Positions 1-8,554 of a stretch of DNA of 64,000 nt are shown piece after piece. Location of the stretch: NCBI RefSeq assembly GCF_965233615.1, contig NZ_OZ247495.1. One strand, given 5' to 3'. The position numbers and the translations under genes were made by a program. How positions within the stretch are numbered: the first letter of the stretch is position 1; each line of letters opens with the position of its first letter. This DNA is from Pelagibius sp028280305 (GTDB lineage: Bacteria; Pseudomonadota; Alphaproteobacteria; Kiloniellales; Kiloniellaceae). Below the pieces are notes generated by a model. The model was not told where the DNA came from. It did no database searches and saw only the letters and a list, made by a program, of their open reading frames with translations.

Positions 1-627
1 GGTGGCCGTGTAAGGCCGACGACAAACGGCTGGATGGCCGGCTACAGCGGCGCGGATGGCATGAAAACCGGCTTCACCTGCGGGTCCGGCTACAACCTTG
101 TCGGCACGGTAGAGCGTGATGGCCGCCGCCTCATCGCCGTCGTCCTCGGCGGCAAGACCAGCGGTGCCCGCAATGCGCGCATGACCAGGTTGATGAACGC
201 GGCTTTTGCCGAACCCGTAACGCCCACGGAATCCAGCTTGCAGATGCGCGCTCTGCCGAAGGTCGCCAATGCGACCGCTCCCTATGTGCTGCCCGCCGGA
301 CAATGCGCCGTGGCCCCTGCGGTCGGCACCGCCGCAACCGACCGCAAGCTGCCGGGCTGGGGGCTCGTTCTCGGCTCCTTCGCCAGCAAGGCTGAGGCAC
401 AGGCGGTCATCAAGGGCCACCAGAAGTCCTTGACGGATGTCACCAAGCGGGGCCGAGCGGCGGTGGTGGCGAAGCTGCGCCATGACCCGCAACTCTACAC
501 CGCTCTGTTGGTCGACCTGGACCAGCAAGCCGCGGGCCAGGCCTGCAAGCATCTCTGGTCGCTCGGCAGCTACTGCCTCACCGTGCCGCCCAAGCTGCTG
601 AACAATCCGGACACCCTTTGGCGTTAG
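1..627 (+). CDS. D-alanyl-D-alanine carboxypeptidase (peptidase S11), C-terminal part with SPOR-like tail
   Basis: The reading frame is open from base 1, so the gene starts upstream of the window and only about 208 codons are visible. Near the start it shows the context GADGMKTGFT, which contains the KTG box (bases 64-72) of penicillin-binding, serine-type D,D-carboxypeptidases. These trim the terminal D-Ala from peptidoglycan stem peptides in the periplasm. The SxxK and SxN motifs must lie upstream. The last ~75 residues, beginning LPGWGLVLGSFASKAEAQ, resemble a SPOR domain, which binds denuded peptidoglycan at the septum; this fusion is common in alphaproteobacterial S11 enzymes. The family call is secure; the SPOR call is by pattern only. 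Confidence 0.85.
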   Translation, partial: GGRVRPTTNGWMAGYSGADGMKTGFTCGSGYNLVGTVERDGRRLIAVVLGGKTSGARNARMTRLMNAAFAEPVTPTESSLQMRALPKVANATAPYVLPAGQCAVAPAVGTAATDRKLPGWGLVLGSFASKAEAQAVIKGHQKSLTDVTKRGRAAVVAKLRHDPQLYTALLVDLDQQAAGQACKHLWSLGSYCLTVPPKLLNNPDTLWR

Positions 628-823
628 CTGCCGCGCCAAACATTTCGTAACATTGCCAAAGTGATGGCACCTCTTTAGCATCCATGGCGAGGGCCTCAGG
701 CGCACGGCGGAAAACACAAGAACCGTTCCTGTTCGGTCCCCCCTTGTTCCAAAAAAGTGTTCATCTCAGAACCCGAAACCCGAGGCAAAGCCTCGGCTCT
801 TCATCTCAAGCGGGAGGAAAACC

Positions 824-1807
824 ATGCGGATGTTTCGTACCAGCGGTGTGATTGCGGCAACGGCGGCGGCGGTCTTGCTTTCAACCGGCGCGGCCATGGC
901 GGCCTGCGACTGGAAGCCCGAGCGGCCGGTCAGCTATGTCGTGCCCTGGGGCGCCGGCGGCGGCACCGACGCCAACTCGCGCATGCTAGCCAGCATGCTG
1001 GAGAAACACTTCGGCGTGCCCTTCAACGTCGTCAACCGCACCGGCGGTAACGGCGTGGTCGGCCACAGCGCCATCGCCAATGCGGAGCCCGACGGCTACA
1101 CCATCGGCGCGGCGACGGTGGAGATCACCACCATGCATCACGCCGGCCTCACCGAACTGAACCACACGGACATCACGCCGATCGCCCTGGTCGACATCGT
1201 GCCGTCCAGCGTCCTGGTCGCCAAGGATTCCAAGTTCAACAGCCTCAACGACCTCATCACCTATGCCAAGGCCAATCCCGGAGAGTTGACCGGCTCCGGC
1301 ACCGCCCAGGGCGGCATCTGGCACCTGGCCCTGGCCGGGATGCTGCAGTCCGAAGGCCTGGACCCTGCCGCCATCCGTTGGGTGCCCTCCAACGGCGCGG
1401 CAGCGGCCATGCAGGAACTAGTTGCCGGTGGCGTCGACGTCGCCACCCCTGCCCTTTCCGAGGGCAAGGCCCTGGTCGAGTCGGGCGAGTTGAAGGCGCT
1501 GGCCTACATGCATGACGAGCGTATGTCCGCCCTGCCCGACGTTCCGACGACCAAGGAACTCTTGCCGTCGAAGTGGACTCTTGCGGCCTTCATCACCGTT
1601 AGCGGCCCCAAGGGCCTGCCGGAGGAGATTGCCTGCAGCTATGAAAAGGCCGCCTTGGAGGCCTTCGGGCAGCAGGATTGGGCCGACTTCAAGGCCTCCC
1701 GCGGCGCAGAGGTCGTCATGATGGGCAGCGAGGATCTCGCCTCCATGATGCAGGTGACCTCGGACAACCTGGGCGCCACCATGAAGGCCATCGGCCTCGC
1801 TCAGTAA
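824..1807 (+). CDS. tctC: Tripartite tricarboxylate transporter substrate-binding protein (TctC/Bug family)
   Basis: The 327-residue product starts with a Sec signal peptide ending near AMAA (about residue 27). The following CDWKPERPVSYVVPWGAGGG is the typical first strand of Bug-family periplasmic receptors, and the length is normal. It captures a carboxylated solute and hands it to the TctAB membrane permease. It is followed by tctB and tctA in the same direction, with a GC-rich hairpin in the first gap that may keep the receptor transcript more abundant. A purine-rich ribosome-binding stretch (GGGAGGAAAACC) precedes the ATG. The substrate cannot be read from sequence; the downstream aldolase suggests a sugar-derived or aromatic-derived acid. 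Confidence 0.92.
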   Translation: MRMFRTSGVIAATAAAVLLSTGAAMAACDWKPERPVSYVVPWGAGGGTDANSRMLASMLEKHFGVPFNVVNRTGGNGVVGHSAIANAEPDGYTIGAATVEITTMHHAGLTELNHTDITPIALVDIVPSSVLVAKDSKFNSLNDLITYAKANPGELTGSGTAQGGIWHLALAGMLQSEGLDPAAIRWVPSNGAAAAMQELVAGGVDVATPALSEGKALVESGELKALAYMHDERMSALPDVPTTKELLPSKWTLAAFITVSGPKGLPEEIACSYEKAALEAFGQQDWADFKASRGAEVVMMGSEDLASMMQVTSDNLGATMKAIGLAQ

Positions 1808-1821
1808 CGCATAGCCTTGCA

Positions 1822-1850
1822 CGGCGGTCCCGTTGTCGGCGGGGCCGCCG
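1822..1850 (+). terminator. GC-rich hairpin between tctC and tctB (attenuator or mRNA-stabilising stem)
   Basis: Arms 1822-1832 and 1840-1850 pair over 11 positions with one G-U, around a 7-nt loop. The stem starts 14 nt after the tctC stop codon and is followed by a weak pyrimidine run rather than a true U-tract. Partial termination or protection of the 5' receptor mRNA is the usual role of such stems in transporter operons; this is inference. Confidence 0.5.
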
Positions 1851-1898
1851 TTCTCTCCCCAGCGGCCGGACGCGAGCCGGCGGCGCGAGGAACTCTCA

Positions 1899-2381
1899 AT
1901 GAAACTCGGCGATCTTCCGCTCGGGCTTCTGGCTTGCCTGTTCGGTTTGGCGGTCATCTTCGAAGCTGCACGTTTTCCGGTCATGGCGGGTATGGCCTAC
2001 GGACCGGAGTTCTTTCCGACCATCATCGGTGCGGGCTTTTGCATTTGCGGGCTGTTTCTGGTCAGCGGTGATCTGCGCTCCCGCCTGACCGGCAATCGCC
2101 CGGCGCTGTTTGCTTTGGAACCCGCATTGCACAGCGGCAAGGCGCTTCTGCGGGCTTTTGCGGTACTCATCTCCGTGGTGCTCTTTGTCCTGCTGGTCAA
2201 GCCGCTTGGCTTCCTGCTGACCCTAAGCTTGTTAATGCTTTTCTTGTTGCGCAGTCTCGCCGCCGGCTGGCGTGTCAGTCTCGCTCTTGCCGTCTTGCTG
2301 CCTTTCGCGCTGCATCTTTGCTTCACCGGATTGCTGCGGGTGCCCCTGCCCCGCGGTGTCATCGAATCCCTGTTGTTTTAG
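1899..2381 (+). CDS. tctB: Tripartite tricarboxylate transporter small membrane subunit (TctB)
   Basis: The product is 160 residues with four hydrophobic segments separated by short loops, the normal TctB layout. I chose the ATG at 1899 (MKLGDLPLGLLACLFG) because it follows GCGAGGAA and starts directly at the first membrane helix; an upstream ATG at 1833 would add a hydrophilic stretch lying within the hairpin region. TctB is the poorly conserved small permease subunit that works with TctA. The identification rests on topology and on its place between tctC and tctA. Confidence 0.85.
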   Translation: MKLGDLPLGLLACLFGLAVIFEAARFPVMAGMAYGPEFFPTIIGAGFCICGLFLVSGDLRSRLTGNRPALFALEPALHSGKALLRAFAVLISVVLFVLLVKPLGFLLTLSLLMLFLLRSLAAGWRVSLALAVLLPFALHLCFTGLLRVPLPRGVIESLLF

Positions 2382-2390
2382 ACCGATACG

Positions 2391-3884
2391 ATGCCGGAGA
2401 CGCTTGCCACCGCCCTTGCTTCTGTCCTCACTCTTGAAGTCCTGCTGACCATCTTTCTGTCGGCGCTCTACGGGCTCTTTGTCGGCTCGATACCCGGCCT
2501 GACCGCGACCATGTCGGTGGCTCTGCTGGTGCCCATCACGTTTTTCCTGGACCCGGTACCCGCGGTGGCGGCGATCGTCACCACCACGGCCACTGCCATC
2601 TTTGCCGGTGACATACCCGGCGCCCTGCTGCGCATCCCAGGTACTCCGGCGTCTGCGGCCTACGTGGATGAGGCCTTTGCGCTGACGCAGAAGGGAGAAA
2701 GCGAAAAGGGCCTTGGCACCAGTTTGGTGACAGCCGTTATCGGCGGCGTCATCGGCGTGTTGCTGCTGACCCTGTTTGCCAGTCAGCTCGCCAGCATCGC
2801 CGTCCGGTTTTCATCCATGGAATACTTCTGGCTCGGGTGCCTGGGTCTCAGTGCTGCGGTCGCGGTGGCCGGCAAATCGGTCTTGCGTTCCGCCCTCTCC
2901 CTGCTGATCGGCCTGATGATCTCCACCGTCGGCATCGACATCGCCACCGGCCATCCGCGCTTTACCTTCGGCGCCATCGACCTGCTGGACGGGGTTTCCT
3001 TCATCCCGGCGATGATCGGCATGTTCGCGCTCAGCCAGGTACTGCGTACCGTGACCACGGATCTGCAGACGGAGACGGTCATCACCAAGATCGGCTCCTT
3101 GTCGCGTTTCATGGTCGCGACGGTGCGGCGTTTCTGGCTGAACATTCTGCGCTCCAGCCTGCTCGGCAACGTACTGGGCGCCCTCCCCGGCGCCGGCGCC
3201 GACATTGCCGCCTGGATCTGTTACAGCCTTTCCAAACGTTTCTCCAAGACACCGGAGAAGTTCGGTAAGGGTTATGAAGAAGGCGTTGCCGATGCCGGCG
3301 CAGCCAACAACTCAGCGGTGGCCGGCGCCTGGGTTCCGGCGCTGGTGTTCGGCATTCCCGGCGATTCCGTGACCGCCATCGGCATCGGCGTTCTGATGCT
3401 GAAAGGCATCACCCCCAGCCCCCGCGTGTTCCAGACCGATGGCGATCTGGTCTACGCCATCTTCTTCGCCTTCATCATCGCCAACCTCATCATGCTGCCC
3501 TTCGGCATGCTTGCGATCCGCTCGGCCCGTCGTGTGCTGGCAATCCCCAAGCGTGTTCTGATGCCTTTGATCCTGGCCTTCAGCATTCTCGGCGCCTATG
3601 CCGTCGACAATACGACCTTCTCCATCTGGATTATGTTGGTTCTTGGCCTGCTGGCCTATTTCATGGAGAGCAACGACATCCCCATCGCCCCGGCGATTCT
3701 CGGGATCGTCCTCGGCAAGGTGATCGAAAAGAATTTCCTGATCACCATGATCAAGACCCAGGGCGACCTTCTTGGGTTTTTTGAGCGCCCCATCGCCGCC
3801 GGTCTCGGCGTGGCGACGATTGCCCTTTGGCTCTATCTCTGTTTCAGTCCGCTGCTTCGGAAATGGCACGGAAAAGCATCATAA
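2391..3884 (+). CDS. tctA: Tripartite tricarboxylate transporter large permease (TctA)
   Basis: The product is 497 residues, the standard TctA length, with about a dozen membrane segments. It shows the family signature near the N-terminus (VGSIPGLTATMSVALLVPIT) and the repeat-related segment GALPGAGADIAAWICYSLSK in the middle of the protein. The two glycine/proline-rich motifs are the related half-repeats of the family. It forms the solute-translocating channel, driven by an ion gradient, in the inner membrane. It lies 9 nt after tctB and 26 nt before an aldolase gene, so the four genes are probably one transcript. Confidence 0.93.
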   Translation: MPETLATALASVLTLEVLLTIFLSALYGLFVGSIPGLTATMSVALLVPITFFLDPVPAVAAIVTTTATAIFAGDIPGALLRIPGTPASAAYVDEAFALTQKGESEKGLGTSLVTAVIGGVIGVLLLTLFASQLASIAVRFSSMEYFWLGCLGLSAAVAVAGKSVLRSALSLLIGLMISTVGIDIATGHPRFTFGAIDLLDGVSFIPAMIGMFALSQVLRTVTTDLQTETVITKIGSLSRFMVATVRRFWLNILRSSLLGNVLGALPGAGADIAAWICYSLSKRFSKTPEKFGKGYEEGVADAGAANNSAVAGAWVPALVFGIPGDSVTAIGIGVLMLKGITPSPRVFQTDGDLVYAIFFAFIIANLIMLPFGMLAIRSARRVLAIPKRVLMPLILAFSILGAYAVDNTTFSIWIMLVLGLLAYFMESNDIPIAPAILGIVLGKVIEKNFLITMIKTQGDLLGFFERPIAAGLGVATIALWLYLCFSPLLRKWHGKAS

Positions 3885-3910
3885 AAACAACGTTAAAGAG
3901 GGAATGTCTC

Positions 3911-4687
3911 ATGAACAATCTGAAGAAGCGTGTGCTGGAGAAAGCCCCCACATATGGCGCCTGGTTGCAGTTTGCCTCGGCCAACGTCGCAGAGGCCGTG
4001 GCCGCCTCCGGCATACCCCTGGTCCTGATCGACAACGAACATGCCGGCGCCTCGCTTGAAACCACCCTGGCCATGATGCGCGCGGCGGAAGCAAACGGCG
4101 GTGAAGTCATCATCCGCGTTCCTTCCAGCGATCCGATCTATCTGAAACGAATCATGGAGCTTGGGCCCAGCGGCCTTCTTGTGCCGCAGGTCGACACGGC
4201 GGAGGAAGCTGCTGCCGCAGTTTCTGCCTGCCTCTATCCGCCGCACGGCCGCCGCGGCTTTGCCCGCTTGGTGCGCGCTTCGCGATACGGCCAGGTTGCC
4301 GACTACGCCAAGGAGACCCACAAGGATTTTACCCTCATGGTGCAGATCGAGACCGGAGAGGCGGTTGCCAATGCGGAAGCGATCGCCTCCGTCGACGGTG
4401 TCGATATGCTGTTCATCGGCCCCTATGACCTCTCCGGCGCCATCGACGAGTTGGGCGCGACCGGCAGCCCGGTGGTCCAGGACGCCATTGCCAGAGTCGA
4501 AGCGGTGGCAAAGGCGACAAACACGGCCCTGGGGACGGTCCCGAGGGCAAATGCCGACGCGAAGGCGCTCTTCGAGATGGGCTATACGCTGGTCATGGGC
4601 ATATCCGATACCGGCGCGCTGCGTGCCGGACTTGCCGGAGAACTGGCATCAATTCCGGACTCTGCCCGTCTGATCAAAGCCGACTGA
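3911..4687 (+). CDS. HpcH/HpaI family aldolase (2-keto-3-deoxy acid / HKHD aldolase-like)
   Basis: The 258-residue product has the class II pyruvate-aldolase residues in place: the catalytic histidine in DNEHAG (H44), an arginine in IIRVP (R69), and the metal ligands E147 (QIETGE) and D173 (GPYDLS). Enzymes of this family split 2-keto-4-hydroxy acids into pyruvate plus an aldehyde in the cytoplasm. The ATG at 3911 follows an AGAGGGA ribosome-binding site; the longer frame from 3827 would overlap tctA and was rejected. Its position after tctCBA suggests that it cleaves the imported acid or an intermediate of its breakdown. Confidence 0.88.
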   Translation: MNNLKKRVLEKAPTYGAWLQFASANVAEAVAASGIPLVLIDNEHAGASLETTLAMMRAAEANGGEVIIRVPSSDPIYLKRIMELGPSGLLVPQVDTAEEAAAAVSACLYPPHGRRGFARLVRASRYGQVADYAKETHKDFTLMVQIETGEAVANAEAIASVDGVDMLFIGPYDLSGAIDELGATGSPVVQDAIARVEAVAKATNTALGTVPRANADAKALFEMGYTLVMGISDTGALRAGLAGELASIPDSARLIKAD

Positions 4688-4695
4688 GCGAAGCG

Positions 4696-4995
4696 TCAGC
4701 GTTTACTGGCCTGTTCTTCAGGGCGCTGATAAGCCGGATGGCTTTGGCAGTTGCCCTTCGCGTCACACTCGATCCAGGAGCCGTTGGCTTTGGCACAGCC
4801 GTAGCCGCCGAACCCGTAAACCCCGTAAGAGGAATCGCCTTCGCCTTGACAGTTCACCTCGACCTGCACCCGCGTAACCGTTAGCTTTTTCGCTCCGGCG
4901 ATAGGCACAAGCGACTCGGCTGCCATGGCAGGGGCAACGGTGCATACGGCCAAGGCGACAGAGGCGGCGAACAACAGATTTCGATGGACGCTCAT
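4696..4995 (-). CDS. Small secreted hypothetical protein
   Basis: The 99-residue product has a clear signal peptide ending APAMAAES. The mature part is about 75 residues with four cysteines, a Gly/Tyr-rich centre (GVYGFGGYGCAKANG) and the short segment SWIECDAKGNC. The even number of cysteines suggests disulfides and a periplasmic or extracellular location. It stands alone, convergent with the aldolase gene and divergent from the acetyltransferase gene. I do not recognise the family; a function cannot be assigned. Confidence 0.6.
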   Translation of the reverse strand: MSVHRNLLFAASVALAVCTVAPAMAAESLVPIAGAKKLTVTRVQVEVNCQGEGDSSYGVYGFGGYGCAKANGSWIECDAKGNCQSHPAYQRPEEQASKR

Positions 4996-5215
4996 TTTGG
5001 CATTCTCCGATTTGTCGCGGCTGCGAATCTGATCCCGGCGACCGCCAAGGCCCGAAGCACTACGGTAAATGTTTACAGGTCCGGCGTTTCAGCCTTTGCT
5101 CACGACACCGGGGTTCTGGTTTCATTTGTCCCGGAAAGGCGACTGTACGGTTTCAGGCTGCCTCAGGCCCAGGTCCGTCCGGTTAGGTGGCGGGCCGATT
5201 GGAAGGTTACGTTTG

Positions 5216-5791
5216 ATGAGTATGACGGAAAGAGAGAAGGCCCTGGCGGGGCTGCCCTACAACATTCTCGATGAGGAACTGCTGGGTATCCGGGCAGGTG
5301 TCCGCCAGGCGCTTCATGTCCACAACCACTCTGTTCCCCTGGATGAGGAAGGTGTCACCCCGGCCTTGCGGGAGGCACTGGGCGCTGTCGGTAAGAACGT
5401 CTTCATCGAAACACCCTTCCACTGCGCTTACGGCGTGAATCTCTTCCTGGGCGACGATGTCTATATCAACAGCGGCTGCGCGATCCTGGACTGCGGCCGG
5501 GTGGAAATCGGCGACAAGACCATGCTGGGACCGGCAGTGCAGATCTACACGGCAATCCATCCGCTCGATCCGGTGGAACGCGCCAAGGGCACGGAATCCA
5601 CGGCGGCGATCACCCTCGGCCACAATGTCTGGATAGGGGGCGCCGCGGTGCTCTGTCCTGGCGTGACTATCGGTGACAACGCCGTCGTTGGCGCAGGTGC
5701 AGTGGTGGTGAAGGACGTACCGCCGAGTGTCGTTGTCGTCGGCAACCCGGCGACGGTGATCAGGAGGATCGCGGTAGACGATGACACCTGA
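5216..5791 (+). CDS. Maltose/galactoside O-acetyltransferase family protein (left-handed beta-helix)
   Basis: The 191-residue product has an N-terminal Maa cap (MTEREKALAGLPYNILDEEL) and then hexapeptide repeats that build a left-handed beta-helix. The catalytic histidine of the family is visible in YTAIHPLD (H115). It moves an acetyl group from acetyl-CoA to a sugar or nodulation-factor-like glycoside in the cytoplasm. The ATG at 5216 has a GGAAGG site 9 nt upstream; the longer frame from 5069 has no such support. The stop overlaps the following gene by 11 nt. The sugar acceptor is unknown. Confidence 0.88.
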   Translation: MSMTEREKALAGLPYNILDEELLGIRAGVRQALHVHNHSVPLDEEGVTPALREALGAVGKNVFIETPFHCAYGVNLFLGDDVYINSGCAILDCGRVEIGDKTMLGPAVQIYTAIHPLDPVERAKGTESTAAITLGHNVWIGGAAVLCPGVTIGDNAVVGAGAVVVKDVPPSVVVVGNPATVIRRIAVDDDT

Positions 5792-6412
5792 CGAACTGGC
5801 AACACGCCATCCAAGACTGTACCACGTGAGCGAGCCGGGGGCGCATGAGAGCATTCGACAGCACGGATTGCTTTCCACAAATGCTATCCTGGATCTTTTT
5901 GAGGTCGAGACGCAGGAGCGTCAGCGGCTTACGACCGCCCGAAGGGCAACGGCGGTGCCTCTCAAGCATCCCCTCTATGGCACGATGATTCTGAATGACA
6001 ACTTGCCTCTAAGTGAAAAGGCGCTTGAAAACTGTCTTGATGATGGCCTCACCCCTTCCGACTGGCTGCGGACCCTGAACAGCAGGGTTTTCTTCTGGGT
6101 AGACGAGGCCGGCCTTCAACGTTTGCTGGGCGCCAAAATGAACCGGGGCGACAAAGAGAGGTTTTGGTGTTCGACACGCTTCTCGTCGCTCAGGCTCACA
6201 TGGACACGCTCTGCCTTAGCCCGATCAACTCGGGCGCCACAATTCGAAAACCCGCGCGGCGTGGGCTTACCACCTTCACACCTGCAAGAGACCACAGCTA
6301 TGCGCAGTGGCGCCGGCTGCGCGGTAAGTCGGACAAGATTGTCGAAGTCACTGTCGATCACGCGATACCACGTGCCAGGGAGTTCCTGGTCGACGTCCAG
6401 CTCAGATCGTAG
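5781..6412 (+). pseudogene. DUF7002-like protein, frameshifted
   Basis: The first frame (from the ATG at 5781) reads MTPDELATRHPRLYHVSEPG and stays family-like as far as LLGAKMNRGDKER (about base 6160). It then turns to nonsense, while the frame starting around 6164 continues the protein (MVFDTLLVAQAHMDTLCLSP, later INSGAT) to a stop at 6412. One missing base in the TTTT run at about 6161-6164 would rejoin the two halves into a protein of roughly 210 residues. The family is of unknown function. Loss of a T in a homopolymer could be a real mutation or a sequencing error. Confidence 0.65.
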
Positions 6413-6463
6413 CCTGAAGCAGTCTGTCCAAAAATGCGGCTTTAATGGTTTGGAGGAATGCTG

Positions 6464-6913
6464 ATGAACGAGAGACTCGAAACCGGCGCCTGCTTTTGCG
6501 GTGCGATTACCGCGGAACTGCGCGGTGAACCGCTTTCGGTGGTCTACGATCACGACGATGATTGCCGCCGCGCCGTCGGTAGCCCGCTCACGATCTGGAT
6601 CGGTTATCCCTCCGGGCAGGTCAGCTTTACCGGCGGCGCTCCCAAGACCTTCTCAAAGACCCCAGGCGTGGAACGCAGCTTCTGCGGTGACTGTGGAACG
6701 ACCATCGCTTATCGCGATGCGGGTATCCCCGGCGAGACACACATCTGCATCGGCTTCATGGACAACCCCGAACGGTTCCCGCCACAGGGCCACGCATTCT
6801 GGCGCCTGAAGCTGCCCTGGATCGAAATGACCGACAGCCTGCCACGGATTGAGGGGACATCGCGAGAGCGGGACCCCGCGATTGGCGATCCCGTCCTCCG
6901 GAAGTGCGGCTAG
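6464..6913 (+). CDS. GFA-family (Mss4-like) zinc-fold protein with altered ligands
   Basis: The 149-residue product has the GFA fold: CFCGAI at the N-terminus and the C-terminal zinc site in SFCGDCGTTIAYRD. GFA members are small zinc proteins related to glutathione-dependent formaldehyde-activating enzyme; most have no known reaction. In the central motif, normally of the form CHCxxCRR, the sequence reads YDHDDDCRRAVGSP, so two expected cysteines are aspartates. The ATG at 6464 was chosen because GGAGGA lies 6 nt upstream; the ATG at 6458 abuts that site. It is flanked by a broken gene and a small secreted protein, which give no functional context. Confidence 0.8.
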   Translation: MNERLETGACFCGAITAELRGEPLSVVYDHDDDCRRAVGSPLTIWIGYPSGQVSFTGGAPKTFSKTPGVERSFCGDCGTTIAYRDAGIPGETHICIGFMDNPERFPPQGHAFWRLKLPWIEMTDSLPRIEGTSRERDPAIGDPVLRKCG

Positions 6914-6928
6914 CGCGCTTGCGGCGCC

Positions 6929-7369
6929 CTAGAACGATACGCAGTTGGCGCTGTCGACACGCATGACGCTTTCCTGGTCGAAGCGGTCTTTGTAGGCGGC
7001 GCGGATATCTTCGATCTTCGCTTCTGATTCATCCGAGGGAAAGTAGAGGATGACCAGGACGATAGAGCCTTCCTTGGCAATTTCGCCCGTGCTGTTGCGC
7101 CATTGGCCGTAACCACGCAGCACCGTGAGGCCGTCGGGAAAGCGCGGCGTCACCTCCTCGTCCAGAAAGTTGCCCCAGGCATCGTCGCTTACCGTCGAGC
7201 CGTCCTTCTGGGTCGTGCCGAAATAAAGCTCTAACCGGGCCATGGAAAGATAGTCGGTCTGGCAGGTCGGCAGCGCAACCTGCGCGGCGGTCGGACCAGA
7301 GGCGCCAACCAGGCCGCCGGCAACAACAGCCGCCAGCAGCGCGGCGGCGAAAAGGCGCGAGAATGTCAT
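6929..7369 (-). CDS. Secreted DUF3574 domain protein
   Basis: The 146-residue product begins with a signal peptide (MTFSRLFAAALLAAVVAGG, cleavage near TAAQVA). The mature domain contains ARLELYFGTTQKDGSTVSDD and a C-terminal FPSDESEAKIEDIRAAYKDR, which fit DUF3574, a small ferredoxin-like domain of unknown function found in exported proteins. Two cysteines (in LPTCQ and ANCVSF) could form a disulfide. It is transcribed alone towards the GFA gene. Two large palindromes lie upstream of its start, so its promoter region is unusual. Confidence 0.75.
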   Translation of the reverse strand: MTFSRLFAAALLAAVVAGGLVGASGPTAAQVALPTCQTDYLSMARLELYFGTTQKDGSTVSDDAWGNFLDEEVTPRFPDGLTVLRGYGQWRNSTGEIAKEGSIVLVILYFPSDESEAKIEDIRAAYKDRFDQESVMRVDSANCVSF

Positions 7370-7402
7370 CGAAGCTGTCTCCCAAGATACCCGGATAACC
7401 TA

Positions 7403-7462
7403 GATCGGATCATGTTTTGACGGAACCACTTTGTGGTTGCGCCAAAACATGTGAATCCGATC
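7403..7462. repeat. 60-nt near-perfect palindrome (REP-like hairpin 1)
   Basis: The left arm beginning GATCGGATCATGTTTTGACG pairs with the right arm ending CCAAAACATGTGAATCCGATC-type sequence around a centre of CACTTTGTG. There are only a few mismatches and one small bulge. It is intergenic and lies 13 nt before a second, unrelated palindrome. Such paired intergenic hairpins are typical of dispersed repeat families; I cannot see other copies in this window. Confidence 0.75.
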
Positions 7463-7475
7463 GACATCAAACAGG

Positions 7476-7538
7476 TAGAGCAGATTCACCGGGTTGATGG
7501 ATCGCTTTCAGCGATTCATCAAACCCGGATCTGCTCTA
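7476..7538. repeat. 63-nt near-perfect palindrome (REP-like hairpin 2)
   Basis: The sequence starts TAGAGCAGAT and ends ATCTGCTCTA. Its inner arms GATTCACCGGGTTGATGGATC and the matching GATTCATCAAACCCGG form a long stem around a short CTTTCAG loop. It is 13 nt from hairpin 1 and 41 nt from the stop codon of the PhzF-like gene. It could also act as a transcription terminator for that minus-strand gene. Confidence 0.75.
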
Positions 7539-7579
7539 AGAGCCAACTATAGACCGATCCCGCGCCGCGGGTCCAAGAA

Positions 7580-8407
7580 CTACATCAGCCGCGCGGTGCC
7601 GGAGACCCGGATCGAGCTGCCCGGCTCGGCCGGGATCTCGGCGGTCAGGCGCGACTTCATGCCCATGTCCTCGCCCTGGACAATTTCAATGCGGCCCCCG
7701 TGCGGCCACCCGATATCGCGCAGATAACCGGCCAGAGCGGCCGCTGCGGCGCCGGTTGCCGGGTCTTCGAGAACCCCGCCGGACGCAAAGGGATTGCGGG
7801 CGTGGAAACGCTGTTCGGTCTCCGCATAGACCAGCGCAATGGTTACCAGTCCGGCGGCATTCATCAGGCCGCGCCCGGCGTCGAGGTCATAGAACATCGC
7901 CGCCAGTCTGGCGCGATCCTTCAGGGCCAGCACCAGGTGGGTCGCTCCCCCCTCGGCAAATCCCGGCGGGATGCGTGGATCCAGGTCCTTTACGGTAAGG
8001 CCAAAAAGCGCCAGTGTCTTCTCCACGAGTTCCGCCTTCGCAGGCGCGCTTCGGGTTGGCGGCGACTGCAGGGCGGCCGCAATGGTGTTTCCGTCGCGCC
8101 GGCCTTCGACCGTGATCTCTGCGGCGTTCAGCACCAGCGGATAGACCCCGTCCCCATTCTGCAGGGCAAGCGCAGCGCCGAGCGCAATTGTGGCGTGACC
8201 ACAAAAAGGCACTTCGGACTCCGGCGAGAAATAGCGCACCCGCCAACCGTCGCCTTCTCTTGCGGCAAAAGCCGTTTCGGAAAACCCGACCTCTGCGGCG
8301 ATACGCTGCACTTTGGCAACCTCCGGAAGGCTCTCGCCGATCACGACGCCGGCGGGATTACCGCCATTGTCACCATCCGAAAACGCCGCAATGCGAAGGA
8401 TTTCCAT
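7580..8407 (-). CDS. PhzF family isomerase/epimerase-like protein
   Basis: The 275-residue product starts MEILRIAAFSDGDNGGNPAG, the typical PhzF N-terminus, and carries the catalytic glutamate in GFSETAF (E44). It also has the second-half signature DPATGAAAAALAGYL. The fold is two diaminopimelate-epimerase-like domains. PhzF of phenazine synthesis isomerises trans-2,3-dihydro-3-hydroxyanthranilate, but most family members outside phenazine clusters have unknown substrates, and there are no phenazine genes here. It is divergent from an Lrp/AsnC gene across 147 nt, so it may be a target of that regulator. Confidence 0.88.
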   Translation of the reverse strand: MEILRIAAFSDGDNGGNPAGVVIGESLPEVAKVQRIAAEVGFSETAFAAREGDGWRVRYFSPESEVPFCGHATIALGAALALQNGDGVYPLVLNAAEITVEGRRDGNTIAAALQSPPTRSAPAKAELVEKTLALFGLTVKDLDPRIPPGFAEGGATHLVLALKDRARLAAMFYDLDAGRGLMNAAGLVTIALVYAETEQRFHARNPFASGGVLEDPATGAAAAALAGYLRDIGWPHGGRIEIVQGEDMGMKSRLTAEIPAEPGSSIRVSGTARLM

Positions 8408-8554
8408 AAGCCTTTTCCTCTTTCCGAAACGAGCCGCCCGCCGCCTGCGCGGGCGACGCTGCAGTCACCGGACTCTAACCCCGGTCAGCCCGGCTTTACA
8501 GAAAACGACAAAGGTGATTTGCTTTCTTGATCGATGTTTTAAAGGGAAAAAGCA

